From contig NZ_VFPH01000001.1 of the NCBI RefSeq assembly GCF_006717045.1, forward strand, positions 3,658,001 through 3,722,000: a stretch of 64,000 nucleotides of DNA, written 5' to 3'. Positions within the stretch are counted from its first letter, which is position 1. Each line of letters opens with the position of its first letter. The position numbers were made by a program, and so were the translations under genes. Shown here one piece after another: positions 36,401 through 44,964 of the stretch. Source of the DNA: Pseudonocardia cypriaca (GTDB taxonomy: Bacteria; Actinomycetota; Actinomycetes; Mycobacteriales; Pseudonocardiaceae). The notes beneath the pieces were generated by a model, which saw only the letters and a program-made list of their open reading frames with translations, searched no databases and had not been told where the DNA came from.

Positions 36401-37562
36401 GCGTCTCATCCTGCGGAGTCGAGAGCCATTTGCGCAGCTCCGAGCCGTGCTCGTCCAGCTCGGGCGGGGGCAGGCGGTAGCCGGCCGGGGTGGCGGAGAA
36501 CCGGATCGGGTGCCGGGTGGTGGGCATGGCCCGCTCCCCCTCCCCCGCCTGGACGACCGGGTCGAGCCCGAAGCGCTCCGCCATCGCGAAGCCGCCGTCG
36601 ATCGTCTGGATCGGCCCGCACGGCACCCCCACGGCCACCAGCGCCTCGAACCACTCCACCGCGCCCCGCTGCGCCAGCCGCTCGACCAGCATCGGGCGCA
36701 GCTCCTCCCGGTTGGCTGTGCGGTCGACGTTGCGGGCGAACCGCGGGTCGTCGGCCACCTCCGCGATGCCGAGCACCTCGCACAGCTTGCGGAACTGCCG
36801 GTCGTTGGCCGCGGCGATGATGATGTCGTCGTCGGCCGTGGGCAGCGGCTCGTACGGGAACACGCTCGGGTGCGCGTTGCCCATCCGGAACGGCACCGTT
36901 CCCCCGGCCACGTAGGCCGAGCTGTGGTTGACCAGCCCGGTGAGCGCCGAGGAGAGCAGGTTGACCTCGACGAGCTGACCCTCGCCCGACCGGTCGCGGT
37001 GGCGCAGCGCGGCGAGGATGCCGATCAGCGCGTGGTTGCCGGCCATCACGTCGAACACCGAGATCCCGGCCCGGTACGGCGGGCCGTCGGGGTCTCCGGT
37101 GAGGCTCATCAGGCCCGACATCGCCTGGACCATCAGGTCGTAGCCGGGCACGTGGCTGCCCTTCCCGGCACCGAAACCGGTGATCGAGCTGTAGATCACG
37201 CCGGGGTTCGTGGCCCGCACCGCGTCGTAGTCGAGGCCGTACCGGGCGAGGCCGCCGGGCTTGAAGTTCTCGATCAGCACGTCGGCGCGCCGGGCCAGCT
37301 CCCTCGCCACCTCGGCGTCGGCCTCGTCGCGCAGGTCGAGCGCGATGGAGCGCTTCCCGCGGTTGATGCCGAGGTAGTAGGTGGAGACGCCGTCGTGCTC
37401 CGGCGGGATCCACGTGCGCGTGTCGTCGCCCGCCGGGCCCTCGACCTTGATGACGTCGGCGCCCATGTCGGCCAGCAGCATCGTGGCGTACGGGCCGGCC
37501 AGGATGCGGGAGAAGTCCGCGACCAGGATCCCGGCCAGCGGTCCCGCCGCGTTCTCGGCCAT
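36393..37562 (-). CDS. Class III CoA-transferase (CaiB/BaiF family)
   Basis: 389 residues from the ATG at 37562; the frame extends to 37592 but the shorter start aligns with the family opening LAGILVADFSRILAGPYATM. The catalytic aspartate is in HVPGYDLMVQAMSGLMSLTG (the conserved YD). GADVIKVEGPAGDDTRTW and FKPGGLARYGLDY are family signatures. It moves CoA from a donor thioester to a carboxylic acid. First gene of the operon with the lyase and LigBA; IclR-type palindromes lie just upstream. Confidence 0.92.
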   Translation of the reverse strand: MAENAAGPLAGILVADFSRILAGPYATMLLADMGADVIKVEGPAGDDTRTWIPPEHDGVSTYYLGINRGKRSIALDLRDEADAEVARELARRADVLIENFKPGGLARYGLDYDAVRATNPGVIYSSITGFGAGKGSHVPGYDLMVQAMSGLMSLTGDPDGPPYRAGISVFDVMAGNHALIGILAALRHRDRSGEGQLVEVNLLSSALTGLVNHSSAYVAGGTVPFRMGNAHPSVFPYEPLPTADDDIIIAAANDRQFRKLCEVLGIAEVADDPRFARNVDRTANREELRPMLVERLAQRGAVEWFEALVAVGVPCGPIQTIDGGFAMAERFGLDPVVQAGEGERAMPTTRHPIRFSATPAGYRLPPPELDEHGSELRKWLSTPQDETHA

Positions 37563-37575
37563 CCACCCACCTTCC

Positions 37576-37610
37576 GTCCGTACAACGGACATGCGTCCGT
37601 CAACGGATCC
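37576..37610. promoter_or_regulatory. Two TCCGT/ACGGA palindromes upstream of the CoA-transferase operon
   Basis: GTCCGTACAACGGAC (37576-37590, arms of six with a three-base centre) and CGTCCGTCAACGGATC (37594 on) lie directly before the CoA-transferase gene and behind the IclR gene. Related palindromes occur on the other side of the IclR gene, so this is the probable IclR operator for the degradation operon. Confidence 0.6.
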
Positions 37611-37640
37611 TTTCGCGGGGCGCGGGCGTCCGTCAACCCG

Positions 37641-38447
37641 TCAGGAGGCGTTGACCGCCACGTGCGGGACGGTGTCGAGGCGCGCGAAGTCGGCGCTGAT
37701 CTCCCCCGCGGTCTGCAGCAGCAGCGGGAGGTGGTGTTCGAGGAGGCGCTCGACCGAGGTCTCCGCGGCGTGGCAGTTCACGTTGATGCCCGCGATCACC
37801 CGGCCCGAGCCGTCGCGCAGCGGTGCGGCGATCGACCGGATGCCCAGCGCGAGCTGCTCGTCGGTGAGCGCCCACCCGCGGGCCCGCACCTCGCGCAGCA
37901 CGGCGTCGCGTTCGGAGCGGTCGGGCTGCCAGCGCGGGACGAGGCCCGAGCGCGTCGGTTCGGCGAGCACGCGGTCCAGCTCGTCCGGCGGCAGCGCGGC
38001 GAGCTGGACCTTGCCCAACGACGTCGGCAGGGCCGGGAACCGGGTGCCGATCTGCACGGCCAACGCCACGATCTTCGGGACGGCCACGCGGGCGACGTAG
38101 ACGATGTCCGAGCCGTCGAGCTGGGCGATGGAGCAGGACTCGTTGGTGCGCGAGACGAGCCGCTCCAGATGCGGGCGCGCGACCTCCCACAGCCCCATCG
38201 ACCGCACGTACGACACCCCGAGCTCCAGCACGCGGGGCGTGAGCGAGTAACCCCGCTCCGCGGTGCGGACGTAGCCGAGCTCCTCGAGCGTCAGCAGGAT
38301 CCGGCGGGCGGTCGGGCGGGCGAGGCCGGTGGCGGTTGCCACCTCGGCGAGCGTCATCGCGGGGCGCCCCGGACGGAAGGCGGTGATGACCTCCAGCCCG
38401 CGGGCCAGCGCCTCGATGAAGTCGGGACCGGTCCCTGCGCGTGGCAT
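37641..38447 (-). CDS. IclR-family transcription regulator
   Basis: 268 residues. The winged helix-turn-helix is FIEALARGLEVITAFRPGRP, MTLAEVATATGLARPTARRI (residues about 31-50); the effector-binding domain spans about 75-260 with FPALPTSLGKVQLAALPPDE and GVSYVRSM typical of PcaR/PobR-like regulators of aromatic degradation. It points the same way as the Lig operon and away from the amidohydrolase/MFS pair, with matching palindromes at both ends of the gene. It probably controls both transcripts and itself. Confidence 0.92.
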   Translation of the reverse strand: MPRAGTGPDFIEALARGLEVITAFRPGRPAMTLAEVATATGLARPTARRILLTLEELGYVRTAERGYSLTPRVLELGVSYVRSMGLWEVARPHLERLVSRTNESCSIAQLDGSDIVYVARVAVPKIVALAVQIGTRFPALPTSLGKVQLAALPPDELDRVLAEPTRSGLVPRWQPDRSERDAVLREVRARGWALTDEQLALGIRSIAAPLRDGSGRVIAGINVNCHAAETSVERLLEHHLPLLLQTAGEISADFARLDTVPHVAVNAS

Positions 38448-38465
38448 CGCACGAGCGTAACCGCC

Positions 38466-38581
38466 CTGTCCGCGAGACGGACAGTCGCGGGACGGGGATG
38501 GTCGATCAGAGAGCGGATTGACACCGCGCCGGACCTGCACGAAGCTCCGCGTCCAAGGACGACCGGCACACGGACGTCCGT
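38466..38581. promoter_or_regulatory. IclR-side operators between the regulator and amidohydrolase genes
   Basis: CTGTCCGCGAGACGGACAG (38466-38484) is a palindrome with a five-base centre next to the IclR start. ACGGACGTCCGT (38570-38581) is a perfect 12-base palindrome next to the amidohydrolase start. Both share TCCG/CGGA half-sites with the pair at 37576-37610. One site faces each of the divergent genes. Confidence 0.6.
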
Positions 38582-38601
38582 CCGCTGCAAAGGAGCACCT
38601 G

Positions 38602-40047
38602 GTGACGCACGAGCCCACTCCGGTCGTCCTGCGGGGCGGCACGGTCCTCACCGTCGACGCCGACCACCGGGTGCTCCCGGGCCACGACGTGCTGGTGACC
38701 GGCGGGACCATCGCCGAGATCGGCCCGGGGCTCGCGGTGCCCGAGGGCACCATCGAGATCGACGCCGGCGGCGGCATCGTCATGCCCGGGATGATCGACA
38801 CCCACCGGCACATGTGGCAGACCGCGATGCGCGGCTACGGCGCGGACTGGACGCTCACGCAGTACTTCGTCTGGTACTACCTCGAGTGGGGCAAGATCTT
38901 CCGGCCCGAGGACGTGCACGCGGGGAACCTGCTGTCCGCGATCGAGGCGATCGACGCCGGCGTCACCACCACCGTGGACTGGTCGCACGGGCTGCAGACC
39001 CCCGAGCACGCCGACGCAGCCGTCGACGCCCTGGCGGCCGTCCCCGGACGGTTCGTACTGGCCTACGGCAACCTCCAGGACGCGCCCGCGAACTGGACGG
39101 CCTCACCCGGCTTCCGCGACTTCGTGACCCGCCGCTTCCCGAACGGGCGCGGCGACGACATGCTCGGGTTCCAGCTCGCGTTCGACGTCCTCGGCGACCC
39201 GGCCTTCCCGGAGAAGCCCGCGTTCGAGGTGGCCCGCGAGCTGGGCGTGCCGGTCACCACCCACGCCGGGGTGTGGGGCGCCACCGGCGACGACGGCATC
39301 AGGCTCATGCACGAGAACGGCTTCATGACCCCCGAGACCGTCTACGTGCACTCCGCATCGCTGTCTCCCGACTCCTACCACCGCATCGCCGCGACCGGCG
39401 GCTCCGTCTCGGTGGCCACCGAGAGCGAGCAGAGCGCGGGCCAGGGCTACCCGCCCACGTGGGCGCTGCGGGCCTACGGCATCCCGGTGTCGCTGTCGAT
39501 GGACACCTCGGTGTGGTGGAGCGCCGATCTCTTCTCGGCCATGCGGACCACGCTCGGCGCCGACCGCTCCCGCGAGCACCTGGAGGCGCACGCGAAGGGC
39601 GACACCGTCACCCACTCCTCGCTGCGGGCCGCGCAGGTGGTGGAGTGGGCCACCCTCGGCGGCGCCCGCGCGCTCGGACGGGATGACCGGCTCGGCAGCG
39701 TCGAGGTCGGCAAGCTGGCCGACCTCGTGCTGCTCAAGAACGATCAGTCCCCGGTGATGTTCCCGCTGCTGCACCCGCACGGCCACGTCGCGTTCCAGGC
39801 CCAGCGCGCCGACGTGCACACCGTCCTCGTGAACGGGCGCATCGTGAAGACCGACCACCGGCTCGTCGGGGTCGACCTCGCCGCGGCGCGGCACCAGGCG
39901 GAGCGCACCGTGGAGTACCTGCGGGCGCAGCTCGGCGAGGAGGCGTGGGAGCAGGGGATGCACCCGGACGTCCCGGCGAGCGGGGTCCTCGAGAACCCCT
40001 ACATGTACTCCGACTACCGCCGCACGGACGCGCAGGAGGTGCAGTGA
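38602..40047 (+). CDS. Amidohydrolase (cytosine deaminase/TRZ-ATZ chlorohydrolase class)
   Basis: 481 residues from a GTG with AAAGGAG seven bases upstream. VMPGMIDTHRHMWQTAMRG holds the first metal histidines, VTTHAGVWGATGDDG and VYVHSASL the next two, and VSLSMDTSVWW the final aspartate; the closing ADLVLLKNDQ with VHTVLVNGRIV is the composite beta domain. The class deaminates or dechlorinates heterocycles such as triazines and pyrimidines. It may feed a ring compound into the neighbouring extradiol pathway. The MFS transporter gene overlaps its stop and is likely its uptake partner. Confidence 0.87.
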   Translation: MTHEPTPVVLRGGTVLTVDADHRVLPGHDVLVTGGTIAEIGPGLAVPEGTIEIDAGGGIVMPGMIDTHRHMWQTAMRGYGADWTLTQYFVWYYLEWGKIFRPEDVHAGNLLSAIEAIDAGVTTTVDWSHGLQTPEHADAAVDALAAVPGRFVLAYGNLQDAPANWTASPGFRDFVTRRFPNGRGDDMLGFQLAFDVLGDPAFPEKPAFEVARELGVPVTTHAGVWGATGDDGIRLMHENGFMTPETVYVHSASLSPDSYHRIAATGGSVSVATESEQSAGQGYPPTWALRAYGIPVSLSMDTSVWWSADLFSAMRTTLGADRSREHLEAHAKGDTVTHSSLRAAQVVEWATLGGARALGRDDRLGSVEVGKLADLVLLKNDQSPVMFPLLHPHGHVAFQAQRADVHTVLVNGRIVKTDHRLVGVDLAAARHQAERTVEYLRAQLGEEAWEQGMHPDVPASGVLENPYMYSDYRRTDAQEVQ

Positions 40048-41300
40048 TCCAGCGAGGAACGCAGCGGACCGCCCCGGCCGAGGCAGGTCGGACGGCGGTC
40101 ATGCTCGGCTTCACCGTCCTGTGCCTGTCGTACCTGCTCAACGCGATGGACCGGCAGGTGTTCTACCCGCTGGTGCCGGAGATCCGTGCGGAGTTCGGCT
40201 TCTCGCTCGACCAGGCGGGCCTGCTCGCCACGGGCTTCACGCTCGGCCTCGCCCTCACCGGGGTGCCGGCCGGGTACCTGCTCGACCGGATGTCCCGCAA
40301 GACGATCGTCGTGGTGAGCGTGGTCGTCTACTCGGCGGGCACGGTCGCCATCCCGCTCGCCGCCGGCTTCTTCGACATGGCCGTCTACCGGCTGATCTCC
40401 GGCGTGGGCGAAGGTGTGCAGGCCACCGCCATCTACGCGATCATCGGCGCCTACTACTTCCACCGCAGGGCACTCGCCGCCGGGTTCATCGGGGTCGCGT
40501 TCGGCCTCGGCGTGTTCCTCGGCCCGGTGATCGGGCAGGGCCTGGTCACCGCCTCGGGCACGTGGCGCACGCCGTTCTACGTGTTCGGCGTCGCCGGCCT
40601 GGTCATGGCGCTGATCCTGCTGGTCGCGGTGCCGAAGGCGATGAGCGAGGCGCTGGCGGGTCGCTCCGACGCACCCGATGCGGCGGACTACGACCACGTG
40701 CCGGCCAACCCGTACAACCGCAACTCGCTCGCCTTCGCGATCACCTCGGCGGTGTCGGGCCTGGTCTTCTACGGCTTCCTCGGCCTCTACCCGACCTTCC
40801 TGCGGGAGGCGCTCTCGTTCGCCCCCGGCCAGGCGGCGCTGGCCGCATCGCTCGTCGGGTTCGGCGCGATGATGGCGCTCCCGGTGGGGTGGCTCGCCGA
40901 CCGCGTCGACCAGCGACTGCTCCTCGCGGTCGGCTTCGTGGGCACGGCCCTGTCCACGCTCCTCGCCTACACGGTGGCGACCGGCCCCGTCGCGCAGTAC
41001 GTCCTCGCGTTCCTCGTCGGCACCTTCGCGAGCGGGGTCCTGTTCACCAACTGCACGACGGTGCTGCAGCGCTCGGTGCGGCCCGAGCACGTCGGGCGCG
41101 GGGCGGGGCTGTTCATCCTCACCTACTACGTCGCCGCGGCGGTGTCCGGGCTGGTCTTCGCCCGCCTGGTCGCCGGCATCGGCTGGCAGGGCGCGGGCCT
41201 GGTGCAGCTCACGCTGCTCCCCCTGCTGGGGCTCGCCGCGCTCGCGCTCGTCGACCCGCGACGCATGCTGCTGCCACCTGCGGTGCGCAAGGCGGCGTGA
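40044..41300 (+). CDS. MFS transporter, probable importer of the amidohydrolase substrate
   Basis: 418 residues with 12 membrane helices. The start GTG overlaps the amidohydrolase stop, with AGGAGG about five bases upstream. VPAGYLLDRMSRKTIVVVS is the loop 2-3 signature and MALPVGWLADRVDQRLLLA its repeat in the second half; NAMDRQVFYPLVPEIRAEFG resembles the anion/aromatic acid carriers with the D-R pair in helix 1. Operon with the amidohydrolase and shared IclR sites point to uptake of the degraded compound. Confidence 0.87.
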   Translation: MIQRGTQRTAPAEAGRTAVMLGFTVLCLSYLLNAMDRQVFYPLVPEIRAEFGFSLDQAGLLATGFTLGLALTGVPAGYLLDRMSRKTIVVVSVVVYSAGTVAIPLAAGFFDMAVYRLISGVGEGVQATAIYAIIGAYYFHRRALAAGFIGVAFGLGVFLGPVIGQGLVTASGTWRTPFYVFGVAGLVMALILLVAVPKAMSEALAGRSDAPDAADYDHVPANPYNRNSLAFAITSAVSGLVFYGFLGLYPTFLREALSFAPGQAALAASLVGFGAMMALPVGWLADRVDQRLLLAVGFVGTALSTLLAYTVATGPVAQYVLAFLVGTFASGVLFTNCTTVLQRSVRPEHVGRGAGLFILTYYVAAAVSGLVFARLVAGIGWQGAGLVQLTLLPLLGLAALALVDPRRMLLPPAVRKAA

Positions 41301-41303
41301 CCA

Positions 41304-42194
41304 TCAACCGCCCTGCAGGGCGAGGGCGAACACGCACCACCCGTCGGGCTCCTGCTTCATGAAGCCGGGCGCCCGGCGTTCCTGCCCGCCGACGGTGTGC
41401 CAGATCTGCACCGACGCGTCCCCGTCGCCGAACGTGTCGACCGGGGCGTTCAGCCGCAGCTGCGCACCGTCGGCGATCGCCTTCTTCACGAACTCGTCCA
41501 CCTCGCGCGCCGTGGAGCACATGTAGATCCGCGCGTCGGCCTGGTCGCCCGCGTTGACCGCGGCGATGAACGCCTGCGCTCGCCCGGTCGGGCTGGCCGG
41601 GTCGGCGTCCGGCGGCACCTCGCCGGACAGCTCACCGACCGGCGCGAACCCCATCACGCACACCACCCACGCGCCGTCCTCGTCGACCATCGTCAGCGCG
41701 CCCTTGCGGTCCGGCAGCTGCTGGCGAACCTCGGGTGGGGCGGACGCGAAGGAGACGGTGACGATCGCGACCTTCGCCCCGGCCATCTCGTCGTCGTAGC
41801 CCGGGTCGCTGGGTCGCAGGTCCCGCACCTCCTCGACGGCGAACACCGGGTCGACCGCCGCGACGGGCGCGTCGCTCCTCGGGTCGAAGGGTTCGATGTC
41901 GCGGTAGAGGGTCTCCTCGGCGAGCGTCATGTCGCCGTCCTCGGTCAGCGTGCGCCCGTCCCGGCACACCAGCTGGTCGACGAACTTCCGCACGTCGCGC
42001 CGGTTCAGCGCGTCGGTGACGCCGCGCGCTGTGCCCTCCGGGGTGGAGCGGTCGACGACGGCCGACGCAGTTCCCGCGATCTCCTGCCGCATCCAGCCCG
42101 GCCACACCAGCCCGGTGGCGAGCACCGCCGCGACCAGCCCGATCACGCCGGCAACCAGCAGCACCGGCACCCGACGACTCGGTCCCCCGCCCAT
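41304..42194 (-). CDS. Membrane-anchored protein of unknown function with repeated lumazine/nuclear-transport-like regions
   Basis: 296 residues. One N-terminal membrane helix (VPVLLVAGVIGLVAAVLATG, residues about 9-28) anchors an extracellular part. Two regions, VTDALNRRDVRKFVDQLVCR and AQAFIAAVNAGDQADARIYM, each look like the start of an NTF2/DUF4878-type fold with a conserved cysteine and W-x-V or W-C strands at the end. Such proteins are common in actinobacteria and have no assigned function. Convergent with the MFS gene (3 bases between stops) and divergent from the PanE-like gene. Confidence 0.75.
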   Translation of the reverse strand: MGGGPSRRVPVLLVAGVIGLVAAVLATGLVWPGWMRQEIAGTASAVVDRSTPEGTARGVTDALNRRDVRKFVDQLVCRDGRTLTEDGDMTLAEETLYRDIEPFDPRSDAPVAAVDPVFAVEEVRDLRPSDPGYDDEMAGAKVAIVTVSFASAPPEVRQQLPDRKGALTMVDEDGAWVVCVMGFAPVGELSGEVPPDADPASPTGRAQAFIAAVNAGDQADARIYMCSTAREVDEFVKKAIADGAQLRLNAPVDTFGDGDASVQIWHTVGGQERRAPGFMKQEPDGWCVFALALQGG

Positions 42195-42266
42195 GGGAGC
42201 AGTCTGGCGGGTGCCCGGCGGCGGGTCGCGGCCGGGCTCACACGTGGCAGGAGAAGGAGCGGGCGC

Positions 42267-43157
42267 ATGGCGGAGCGGGTCGGGATCCTCGGAGCGGGAG
42301 CGGTCGGCGGGATGCTGGCGGTACTGCTCGCCGACGCCGGCCACGAGGTCACCGTGCTGGCCTCTGAGCGCACCAGCACCGCGATCAACGTCGGCGGGCT
42401 GGCGCTGCGCAGCCAGATGCTCGGCGACCGGGAGGCGCGGGTGCCGGCGCGCCCCTACCTCACGGCCCCGGTCGACGTCCTGTTCGTCGCGACGAAGGCC
42501 CCCGACCTGCTCGCCGCGCTGACCCGGGTGCCACCCGCGCTGCTCACCGACGCCGCCGTCGCGCCCCTGCTGAACGGCACCGACCACGTCGCGCTGCTGC
42601 GGGCCGCCCTGCCGCAGGCCGCGGTCGTGCCGATGACGGTGTCGGTGGAGGCCACGCGCACCGGACCCGGCGTGATCGAGCACGTCTCGCCGTTCGTCGA
42701 GTATGCGCTCGCGGAGGAACGCGAGCGCGCCCGCGTCGACCCGGAGGCCCTGCTGCGCACGGCGGGCCTCGACGTCGACGCGTCCGCGCCGGACGAGGCC
42801 ACGCTGCTGTGGCGCAAGCTCTCGTTCCTCGCACCGCTGGCCCTGCTGACGACCCGCGCGCGGCAGCCGCTCGGCCCGGCCCGCGAGACCCACCCCGACC
42901 TCGTCGACGGGCTGATCACCGAGACCGCCGCCGCGGCCGCCACGGCCGGTGCCGACGTCGACCCGGCCGCCGTCGCGAAGAGGATCGCCGGCCTACCGGC
43001 GGGGATGCGCTCGTCCATGCTCAAGGACGCGCTCGCCGGCGCCACGCTGGAACTCGACGCCATCGCGGGCCCGATCCTGCGGGCGCTGCCCGACGGCGCC
43101 CCGGTCACCCGCGCGGTGGTCGCGGAGATCGCCGGGGCAGCCGACGGGCGGAACTAG
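42267..43157 (+). CDS. 2-Dehydropantoate 2-reductase-like ketoreductase (PanE/ApbA family)
   Basis: 296 residues behind GGAGAAGGAG. The N-terminal NADP fold is VGILGAGAVGGMLAVLLADA (GxGxxG at residues 9-14); the C-terminal helical domain contains LLWRKLSFLAPLALLTT with the catalytic lysine, and GMRSSMLKDALAGATLELDA, the substrate-binding stretch. It may be the pantoate enzyme of coenzyme A synthesis or one of the many paralogues. No other pantothenate genes are near. Convergent with the Gfo/Idh/MocA gene. Confidence 0.85.
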   Translation: MAERVGILGAGAVGGMLAVLLADAGHEVTVLASERTSTAINVGGLALRSQMLGDREARVPARPYLTAPVDVLFVATKAPDLLAALTRVPPALLTDAAVAPLLNGTDHVALLRAALPQAAVVPMTVSVEATRTGPGVIEHVSPFVEYALAEERERARVDPEALLRTAGLDVDASAPDEATLLWRKLSFLAPLALLTTRARQPLGPARETHPDLVDGLITETAAAAATAGADVDPAAVAKRIAGLPAGMRSSMLKDALAGATLELDAIAGPILRALPDGAPVTRAVVAEIAGAADGRN

Positions 43158-43173
43158 ATCGGCAGCACCACGG

Positions 43174-44280
43174 TCACCCGCGGGTGAGGTCCACCGGCCC
43201 GGAGACGGCGGCGGGGCGTTCGCAGGTGGTGGTGAGCTCCACCGACGCGTGCGTGTCGGCGGCCTGCTGCACGGACTCCATGATGTCCAGGACGTGCAGG
43301 CCGAGCTCGTCGCCCGCCCGGTGCGGGCGGCCATCGGCGATCGCGAGCGCCATGTCCGCCAGCCCGTAGCCGCGGCCCGAGTCGACGTAGCCGGCCGTGG
43401 CCCCGATGTCCACCCAGCCGTCGTCGACCGCCGAGGCGGAGTACAGCTCGACCGGGCCTGCGAAGTGGTTCGGGTCGGGCACCGACAGCGAGCCTGCGGT
43501 GCCGTGCACCTCGATGCGGGGCAGGCGGGCGGCCCAGATGTCGAAGCTCATGATCAGCGTGGACACCGCGCCGGAGGCGTGCTCGAGGATCCCCGTGATC
43601 GTGGAGTCGACGGTCACGTCGAACGACGCGCCCGCCTTCGGGCCCGAGCCGATGGTCCGGGTGGCCGACGGTCTCGTCGACGCGCCGACCACCCGCGTGA
43701 CCGGGCCGAGGAGGTGCACCAGCGACGTCAGGTAGTACGGCCCCATGTCCAGCAGCGGCCCGCCGCCCGGCTGGTAGTAGAACTCCGGGTCGGGGTGCCA
43801 GCGCTCGTGCCCGGGGGTGGTCATGAACGCCGTGGCGGAGTGCGGGGTGCCGATCCGGCCCGCGTCCACCGCGGCCCGCGCGGTCTGCACGCCCGTGCCG
43901 AGCACCGTGTCCGGCGCGCAGCCCACCCGCAGGCCTGCGCCCGCCGCCGCCTTGACGACCTCGCGGCCCTCCGCCACCGAAGTGGCAAGCGGCTTCTCGA
44001 CGTACACGTGCTTGCCCGCGGCGAGCGCGGACAGCGCGACGTCGGCGTGCGTGGCCGGCAGCGTGAGGACGAGCACGGCGTCGACGTCGTCGGCCGCCAG
44101 CAGACCGGGGAGGTCGACCACCCGGGCACCGTCGTGCTGCGCGGCGAGCGCATCGGCCCGCTCGTGCTGCAGGTCGCACACGGCGGTGACCTGCACCTGC
44201 GGCAGCCGACCGAGACTCGCCGAGTACTGCCCGGAGATGTTGCCGGCGCCGACGATCCCGACCCTCAGCGCGCCGCCCAC
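43174..44280 (-). CDS. Gfo/Idh/MocA-family sugar oxidoreductase
   Basis: 368 residues from a GTG at 44280 inside the ThuA gene's 3' end. VGIVGAGNISGQYSASLG is the NAD-binding motif and HVYVEKPLATSVAEGREVV the conserved E-K-P of the family; HERWHPDPEFYYQPGGGPLLDMGPYYLTSL provides the D-x-G-x-Y/H catalytic region in the second domain. With ThuA and the ABC importer it forms a unit for disaccharide or inositol-type sugar catabolism, probably oxidising at C3. Last gene of the five-gene leftward operon. Confidence 0.9.
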   Translation of the reverse strand: MGGALRVGIVGAGNISGQYSASLGRLPQVQVTAVCDLQHERADALAAQHDGARVVDLPGLLAADDVDAVLVLTLPATHADVALSALAAGKHVYVEKPLATSVAEGREVVKAAAGAGLRVGCAPDTVLGTGVQTARAAVDAGRIGTPHSATAFMTTPGHERWHPDPEFYYQPGGGPLLDMGPYYLTSLVHLLGPVTRVVGASTRPSATRTIGSGPKAGASFDVTVDSTITGILEHASGAVSTLIMSFDIWAARLPRIEVHGTAGSLSVPDPNHFAGPVELYSASAVDDGWVDIGATAGYVDSGRGYGLADMALAIADGRPHRAGDELGLHVLDIMESVQQAADTHASVELTTTCERPAAVSGPVDLTRG

Positions 44281-44954
44281 AGCATCCCCCGCTGGATGAT
44301 CGTGGTGACGTCCTCGTTCCGGATCACGTCCATGTCGTGCCCGGGCGTGCAGACGAACACCCGGCCCTTGCCCCAGTCCCGCGTCCAGATCGCGGGCGAG
44401 GTGATCGGCCGGTGCCACGGCTCCCACTCGTTCTTGGCGAGCGTGGTGGTGGCGAGGACGGTGTTGTACTCGTCCGACAGCACCCAGTACTGCTCGGTGA
44501 CCAGGTCGAAGTCGGCGATCCCCTCCATCACCGGGTGGTCGGTGGCGGTGATCTCGACCCGGTACGGGATGAAGAAGTCGGACTGCTCGCCCTTGCGCTC
44601 GTCCGGCGCCTTGGGCGGGTGGCAGGCGAACTGGCCACCGACGAGCTGCAGGTAGTCGCTGGAGTTGCGGTAGGAGTCGGCGATCCCGCCGTGCCAACCG
44701 GCCAGTCCGGTGCCGTTCTCCACGGCGCGCGTCAGCCCGGCGAGCTCGTCCTTCTCGATGGTGCTCATCGTCATGCACTGCACGATCAGGTCGACGCCCG
44801 CCATGAAGTCGGCGTCGGCGTAGACCTTCGGCGAGTTCTCCACCCGCACCGCGAAACCGTTGGCCTGCAGGTGCGGGAGGAAGTAGTCGGTGGCCTCGAC
44901 GGGGTGGTGTCCTTCCCAGCCGCCCCGTACCACCAACGCTTGCCGTTCCGTCAC
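44265..44954 (-). CDS. ThuA-family trehalose utilisation-like protein
   Basis: 229 residues, class I glutamine amidotransferase-like fold. ALVVRGGWEGHHPVEATDYF opens the family; GTGLAGWHGGIADSYRNSS and ITATDHPVMEGIADFDLVTEQ are conserved ThuA segments, as is WTRDWGKGRVFVCTPGHD near the end. ThuA proteins work with ThuB-type (Gfo/Idh/MocA) oxidoreductases in catabolism of trehalose, sucrose or their 3-keto forms. The chemistry is not settled in the family. Overlaps the oxidoreductase gene by 16 bases and is 10 bases after the permease gene. Confidence 0.9.
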   Translation of the reverse strand: MTERQALVVRGGWEGHHPVEATDYFLPHLQANGFAVRVENSPKVYADADFMAGVDLIVQCMTMSTIEKDELAGLTRAVENGTGLAGWHGGIADSYRNSSDYLQLVGGQFACHPPKAPDERKGEQSDFFIPYRVEITATDHPVMEGIADFDLVTEQYWVLSDEYNTVLATTTLAKNEWEPWHRPITSPAIWTRDWGKGRVFVCTPGHDMDVIRNEDVTTIIQRGMLWAAR

Positions 44955-44964
44955 GGAAATCCCT

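Noticed and set aside
36261..39686. An 1141-residue open frame on the plus strand
   Set aside because: It runs antisense to the CoA-transferase and IclR genes and then out of frame through the amidohydrolase gene; all three real genes have clear family motifs.
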